9,890 nucleotides of DNA from Actinomycetes bacterium (GTDB lineage: Bacteria > Actinomycetota > Thermoleophilia > BMS3ABIN01), in assembly GCA_021790075.1 (NCBI GenBank), contig JAJYIN010000068.1, forward strand, positions 1 to 9,890, given 5' to 3'. How positions within the stretch are numbered: the first letter of the stretch is position 1; every line of letters begins with the position of its first letter. The position numbers and the translations under genes were made by a program. The notes under the pieces are model-generated. The model saw only the letters and a list, made by a program, of their open reading frames with translations. It was not told the origin of the DNA and did not search any database. Shown piece after piece: positions 6,575 to 9,890 of this stretch.

Positions 6575-7504
6575 ATGACTGAACTTGTAACAAAGATACA
6601 GGAAGTGCTCAACGAGGCGGACGTCGTCCTCGGCTGGGTCCATTCGGCGGCGGCGGGCGCAGCCGTGCCTGCCTGGTTCCACAACGCCGTCGAGGCAGAG
6701 GCGGCCGTCTTCGACTCCACTTGCGTGCACAACCTGGCTGTCCATCTGCCGCGGCTCCAGGACCGGACGGCGGGTATTGTGGCCAAGGGGTGCGACATCC
6801 GCAGCGTTGTGCAGCTCATCAGCGAGGGACAGGTCCGGCGCGACCGGGTCAGGATCATCAGCGTCCCTTGTCCGGGCGTCGTTGACGTCAAGAAGGTCTG
6901 GCGTTGTTTCGGCTACGGCAAGAAGCTGATTGATGCCGGCGGCCAAGTGGAGATGGAAGGCAAGACCGCGCCCCGCGAGGAGATTCTGCTGTGGAAGTGC
7001 CGCGGCTGCCGCGATACCGCGCCGCTCATCAGTGACGTGGTGGTGGGGGACCCGGCGGGCGTGGCGCCCCCATCCCCGGCGGAGCGGACCGGCCTCAGGG
7101 AGCGTTTCGACGCCATGACGCCGGCCGAGCGGCGCCGCTTCTGGCAGGAGCAGTTTTCCCGCTGCATCCGCTGCAACGCCTGCCGCGAAGCCTGTCCGCT
7201 GTGCTTCTGCCGGGACGTCTGCACTATGCAGACCCGCGAGCCCCACTGGACCGGCGGCCAGATAAATGCCCGCGAAGCAGAGATGGCGCAGCACATCCGC
7301 ATCAATCATCTGGCGGGGCGCTGCACCGGCTGCGAGGAGTGCGAGCGGGCCTGCCCGGTGGGCATACCGCTGATGCTGCTTTTAGAGGAGCAGAACCGCG
7401 CCGTCGAGAAACTGTTCGGTTACCGGGCGGGCACCGATCCCGAGGCCAAACCACCGCTGCTGGTCTTTGATATCGATAACGATACCTGGGATAGTGAGCG
7501 ATGA
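6575..7504 (+). CDS. flxC: FlxC-like dicluster [4Fe-4S] protein
   Basis: Predicted electron carrier between FlxB and FlxD. The 309-residue protein has an N-terminal alpha/beta half without clear catalytic motifs (VVLGWVHS, a KGCD turn with Cys73, SVPCPGVVDVKK with Cys99, and KCRGC at 142-145). A C-terminal half holds two [4Fe-4S] motifs: Cys197, 200, 203, 207 in CIRCNACREACPLC and Cys250, 253, 256, 260 in CTGCEECERACPVG. Three more cysteines (210, 212, 216) follow the first motif directly. The N-terminal half faintly resembles the iron-sulfur beta subunits of F420-dependent hydrogenases and formate dehydrogenases; that is an impression. The ATG at 6575 has no good Shine-Dalgarno sequence close by. 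The stop shares ATGA with flxB. The FlxC name rests mainly on place and Fe-S content. Confidence 0.8.
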   Translation: MTELVTKIQEVLNEADVVLGWVHSAAAGAAVPAWFHNAVEAEAAVFDSTCVHNLAVHLPRLQDRTAGIVAKGCDIRSVVQLISEGQVRRDRVRIISVPCPGVVDVKKVWRCFGYGKKLIDAGGQVEMEGKTAPREEILLWKCRGCRDTAPLISDVVVGDPAGVAPPSPAERTGLRERFDAMTPAERRRFWQEQFSRCIRCNACREACPLCFCRDVCTMQTREPHWTGGQINAREAEMAQHIRINHLAGRCTGCEECERACPVGIPLMLLLEEQNRAVEKLFGYRAGTDPEAKPPLLVFDIDNDTWDSER

Positions 7505-8625
7505 GGTTCATCGCCACAGACAGGATCCCAGGGCTGCTGGGAAGGCTGGTGGAAAGCGGCATGTCCGTCTGGGCGCCGCAAGTGGTGAAGGACACGGTCA
7601 ACACCGTCCTCTTCGCTCCCTGGACGGGCCTCGAGGAGATCTCCCTGGACGCGTACACCATGCTCTCGGCCAAGCAGCTGGTGCTGCCCGCTACCGAAAG
7701 GCTGTTCTCCTACCGTTACACGCTCGAGGGCGGGCGCGAGCGGATCGGCATCGAGCCTTCCCCGCCCGCGGACAAAGAGACGGCAGTCTTTGGCGCCCGC
7801 GCCTGTGACGCCCGGGCGCTCGCGGCGCTGGATGCCCTTTTCCTGCCGGAGGAAGGCAGCGGCTACCGCGATCCCGGCTACGCCGCGCACCGGGCCGGGC
7901 TCACCGTGATCACGCTCGCCTGCACCACCTGCGACTCCGCCTGTTTTTGTTCCTCTTTTGGGAAAGGCCCGGCGGAGACGGCCGGCTCTGACCTCATCCT
8001 CTATCCGGTCGAGGGAGGCCTGCTGGCGGAGCCGGTGACGGAAAAAGGAAGCCAGATCGCCGCCTTTGACATATTTGAAGATTCGGAACAGTCCAAGCCT
8101 GAGCTGGCCACGACGGCCTGCATCGACCTCGAAGGCATCGGGGACAAATTCCTGGGTGCATTCAACGATCTCGATTTCTGGCAGCGGGCCACGGAGAACT
8201 GCCTGTCGTGCGGTTACTGCACCTATGCCTGTCCCGCCTGCCACTGCTTCAACATCTTCGACGAGATGTCCAGCGACCGCGAAGGTGAGCGCTGCCGCAG
8301 CTGGGATGCCTGCATGTTTTATGTCTACACCCTGGAGACTTCCGGCCATAACCCGCGGCCGTCGATCGCCCACCGCTACCGCAACCGCGTCGGCCACAAG
8401 TTCAGTTACTATCCCGCCAACCAGGGCGAGCTGCTCTGCACCGGCTGCGGCCGCTGCATCCGTAACTGCCCCGGCGGCCTCGACGTCAGGAATGTGCTCA
8501 AGGGGCTGGCCGCCGTGGAAGCGGCAACGGAACCGGGCACGCGGAAACCGGGCCCAAGCGGACCGGAGGCAGGGAAGCCGGGCACGGAGGGACCGAGCGC
8601 AAACGGACCGGAGGCAGCCCGATGA
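7501..8625 (+). CDS. flxB: FlxB-like [4Fe-4S] protein (AsrA / sulfhydrogenase beta-subunit family)
   Basis: Iron-sulfur subunit that should receive electrons from FlxA. Of 374 residues, the N-terminal part carries the family blocks TVLFAPW, VFGARACDARAL (Cys102) and ITLACTTCDSACFC (Cys141, 144, 148, 150). Two [4Fe-4S] motifs follow: Cys234, 237, 240, 244 in CLSCGYCTYACPACHCF and Cys313, 316, 319, 323 in CTGCGRCIRNCPGG. PSIAHRYRNRVGHKFSYYP between them is typical of AsrA and the beta subunits of sulfhydrogenases. The last 32 residues or so are an unusual glycine- and proline-rich tail made of two degenerate 15-residue repeats; the family domain ends near residue 340. The start shares ATGA with the flxC stop, and the gene overlaps flxA by 4 bases. 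AsrA of anaerobic sulfite reductase is the alternative, but no AsrC follows. Confidence 0.87.
   Translation: MRFIATDRIPGLLGRLVESGMSVWAPQVVKDTVNTVLFAPWTGLEEISLDAYTMLSAKQLVLPATERLFSYRYTLEGGRERIGIEPSPPADKETAVFGARACDARALAALDALFLPEEGSGYRDPGYAAHRAGLTVITLACTTCDSACFCSSFGKGPAETAGSDLILYPVEGGLLAEPVTEKGSQIAAFDIFEDSEQSKPELATTACIDLEGIGDKFLGAFNDLDFWQRATENCLSCGYCTYACPACHCFNIFDEMSSDREGERCRSWDACMFYVYTLETSGHNPRPSIAHRYRNRVGHKFSYYPANQGELLCTGCGRCIRNCPGGLDVRNVLKGLAAVEAATEPGTRKPGPSGPEAGKPGTEGPSANGPEAAR
8528..8617 (+). repeat. Two degenerate 45-base tandem repeats at the 3' end of flxB
   Basis: The blocks 8528-8572 and 8573-8617 are copies: CCGGGCAC at 8533 recurs at 8578, and CGGACCGGAGGCAG at 8559 recurs at 8604, both exactly 45 bases apart. 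The unit is in frame (15 residues, Gly/Pro-rich, ending GPEA). The GGAGG in the second copy (8610-8614) is also the likely ribosome binding site of flxA. Confidence 0.8.
8610..8614 (+). promoter_or_regulatory. Ribosome binding site of flxA inside the flxB repeat
   Basis: GGAGG lies 7 bases before the ATG at 8622. It belongs to the second copy of the 45-base repeat; the first copy holds the same GGAGG at 8565-8569 with no start codon behind it. Confidence 0.7.
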
Positions 8626-9479
8626 GCACGATAGCCAGTGCAGGGATTCAGGCCGCCCAGCCGCTATTGCCGGAGCCGGCGACGGTGGCCGCCGTGATCA
8701 GGGAGACGGAAACCATCCGCTCCTACCGCCTTGTGTTTGACGATCCCGGCGTCATGGCCGCGTTCAGTTTCCTCCCGGGGCAGATCGGGCTGGTCAGCGT
8801 CATGGGCGCCGGCGAATCCACCTTCGCCATCTCGTCGCCACCCTCCGAGAAGGAATACTTCCAGTTCTCGGTAATGAAGACCGGCGTGGTGACCGGCGCC
8901 ATCCACGAACTCGGTGAGGGGGACAAGGTGGCGGTGCGCGCCCCCATGGGGTGCGCTTTCCCCAGCGATGGCTGGAAGGGAAAGAACGTGATGATCGTCG
9001 CCGGCGGCATCGGCATGGCGCCGCTGAGATCGCTGCTCCTGCACCTGCTCGACCACCGGGAAGACTACGGAAAGCTGCAGCTTATTTACGGCGCCCGCAC
9101 GCCGGCCGACCTCTGTTATGCCGGGGACCGGCAGCAATGGGAAGAGCGCGGCGACCTGGATGCGGTCACCACCATTGACGTGGAGCTGCCGGAATGGACC
9201 GGGCGGGCCGGCCTGGTGCCGGCAGTCATGGAGGAATCCGGGCTGCGGCCGGAAAACACCGTGGCGGTCATCTGCGGGCCGCCGGTAATGATAAAATTCG
9301 TGCTCGCGAGTTTGGACCGGATGGGATACCGGGAAGGACAGATCTACACGACTTTAGAACGAAGGATGAAATGTGGTATAGGTCTTTGCGGGCGCTGCAA
9401 CGTCGGCCCCAAATATGTCTGCACCGATGGCCCGGTTTTCTCGCTCGAGAGCCTGCGGGGACTGCCGGACGAGCTTTAA
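8622..9479 (+). CDS. flxA: FlxA, NADH-oxidising FAD/[2Fe-2S] subunit (ferredoxin-reductase family)
   Basis: Predicted entry point for electrons from NADH. The 285-residue protein has the layout of AsrB, sulfhydrogenase gamma and dihydroorotate dehydrogenase B electron-transfer subunits. An N-terminal FAD domain has LPGQIGLVSV and GESTFAISSPP near 51-74. The NAD domain has VAGGIGMAPLRSLL at 126-139, YGARTPADLCY and CGPPVM at 218-223. A C-terminal [2Fe-2S] loop has Cys251, 256, 259 and 267 (CX4CX2CX7C). The classical RxYS flavin motif is replaced by STFAIS, as is usual in this branch. The start shares ATGA with the flxB stop. A stretch of codons rare in this DNA (TTA, CGA, AGG, ATA, CTT between 9354 and 9386) runs into the cluster loop. 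NADH rather than NADPH is family-based inference. Alternative: AsrB, less likely beside HdrABC and MvhD. Confidence 0.9.
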   Translation: MSTIASAGIQAAQPLLPEPATVAAVIRETETIRSYRLVFDDPGVMAAFSFLPGQIGLVSVMGAGESTFAISSPPSEKEYFQFSVMKTGVVTGAIHELGEGDKVAVRAPMGCAFPSDGWKGKNVMIVAGGIGMAPLRSLLLHLLDHREDYGKLQLIYGARTPADLCYAGDRQQWEERGDLDAVTTIDVELPEWTGRAGLVPAVMEESGLRPENTVAVICGPPVMIKFVLASLDRMGYREGQIYTTLERRMKCGIGLCGRCNVGPKYVCTDGPVFSLESLRGLPDEL

Positions 9480-9516
9480 TCGGGATGGAGGCGCGATCTT
9501 TTTGTCAACATATGGC

Positions 9517-9523
9517 AGGAGGT
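9517..9523 (+). promoter_or_regulatory. Strong ribosome binding site of the MBL-fold gene
   Basis: AGGAGGT is a full Shine-Dalgarno match 4 bases before the GTG at 9528 (5 bases counted from AGGAGG). It decides the GTG start, because no in-frame ATG lies near the beginning of the recognisable domain. Confidence 0.75.
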
Positions 9524-9527
9524 CAAC

Positions 9528-9890
9528 GTGAAGCTCAAATGGATCGGTCATAGCTGTTTTCTCCTCACGGCAGACTCCGGCGCCACCCTCCTCACCGACC
9601 CTTACAATGCTTCCGCCTACGGTGACCGGATCCGCCTCCGGAAAATTGACATTTCACCTGATGTTGTCACCGTCAGCCATGGTCATGCCGACCATACGGG
9701 CATCGAGCAGCTGGGAGGAGAACCGGTCGTGCTCAGGGCTCCGGGTCAACATGAGCTGTCGGGGTTCGCGATCAAGGGGATCGGCACCTACCACGACGCC
9801 GAGTACGGAGCCATCAAGGGGGACAATACCGTTTTCCGCATCACCGCCGACGGGGTCACGGTCTGCCACATGGGCGATCTGGGCCATGTG
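9528..9890 (+). CDS. Metallo-beta-lactamase-fold hydrolase, UlaG/UPF0173-like (5' part, runs off window)
   Basis: The frame is open from GTG 9528 to the window end, giving 121 residues of the N-terminal part. It begins KLKWIGHSCFLL, followed by LLTDPY, the zinc-binding SHGHADHTG (HxHxDH pattern), a FAIKGIGTYHD strand and VCHMGDLGH with a further His and Asp. This is the pattern of the short UlaG/YcfL-like MBL proteins (UPF0173), predicted metal-dependent hydrolases, mostly of unknown substrate. There is no signal peptide. It starts 48 bases after flxA with its own strong ribosome binding site and no visible terminator between, so it may be read from the same transcript. Nothing links it functionally to the Hdr-Flx complex. 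The C-terminal half is needed to refine the subfamily. Confidence 0.85.
   Translation, partial: MKLKWIGHSCFLLTADSGATLLTDPYNASAYGDRIRLRKIDISPDVVTVSHGHADHTGIEQLGGEPVVLRAPGQHELSGFAIKGIGTYHDAEYGAIKGDNTVFRITADGVTVCHMGDLGHV

Noticed and set aside
2828..7309. Very long minus-strand open frames opposite hdrB, hdrA and flxC (447, 616 and 470 residues)
   Set aside because: They mirror the GC-rich third-position bias of the plus-strand genes, have low-complexity His/Ala/Gly/Arg-rich translations, no family motifs, and lie opposite certain genes.
6125..9479. An anaerobic sulfite reductase (asrABC) reading of flxB and flxA
   Set aside because: No AsrC-type siroheme sulfite reductase subunit follows, and the genes sit in one operon with HdrABC and an MvhD-type subunit, which fits the Flx-Hdr complex better.

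Overview
The window is one continuous plus-strand gene string from a GC-rich anaerobic bacterium. It carries the end of a futalosine-pathway menaquinone operon, then a complete seven-gene NADH-linked heterodisulfide reductase operon (HdrABC plus FlxABCD), then the start of a metallo-beta-lactamase-fold gene. The bacterial reading rests on Shine-Dalgarno sites, a sigma70-type promoter candidate and the bacterial Flx module. Anaerobic life is inferred from the oxygen-sensitive iron-sulfur and flavin proteins. The phylum cannot be fixed from this sequence; this combination occurs in several anaerobic lineages.

Layout. Bases 2-559 are the C-terminal half of mqnE, 552-1406 mqnA and 1403-2488 mqnC. 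They overlap by 8 and 4 bases and are almost certainly co-transcribed. A 172-base gap (2489-2660) is the only sizeable non-coding stretch. It has a good promoter candidate starting inside the end of mqnC (2475-2504), a near-consensus Rex-type operator (2513-2530), a tandem TTCACAAG repeat and an odd T/G-rich leader. Then come hdrC (2661-3227), hdrB (3224-4108), hdrA (4113-6128), flxD/mvhD (6125-6532), flxC (6575-7504), flxB (7501-8625) and flxA (8622-9479). Five of the six junctions overlap by 4 bases or lie within 4 bases of each other; only flxD-flxC has a 42-base gap. A strong Shine-Dalgarno site then starts a GTG-initiated MBL-fold protein (9528 to the window end).

How the genes would work together. 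FlxA (FAD, NAD and [2Fe-2S] sites) would take electrons from NADH. FlxB and FlxC (each with two [4Fe-4S] motifs) and FlxD (MvhD-type [2Fe-2S] protein) would pass them to the FAD of HdrA. HdrA would split them between low-potential ferredoxin and a disulfide reduced at the non-cubane clusters of HdrB through HdrC, or run the reverse reaction. No hydrogenase subunit and no membrane anchor (HdrE type) is present, so NADH is the likely partner and the complex should be cytoplasmic. The disulfide substrate is unknown. The Rex-type site would link expression to the NADH/NAD+ ratio, the quantity the complex would change. No RNA gene, insertion sequence, CRISPR array or convincing terminator was seen.
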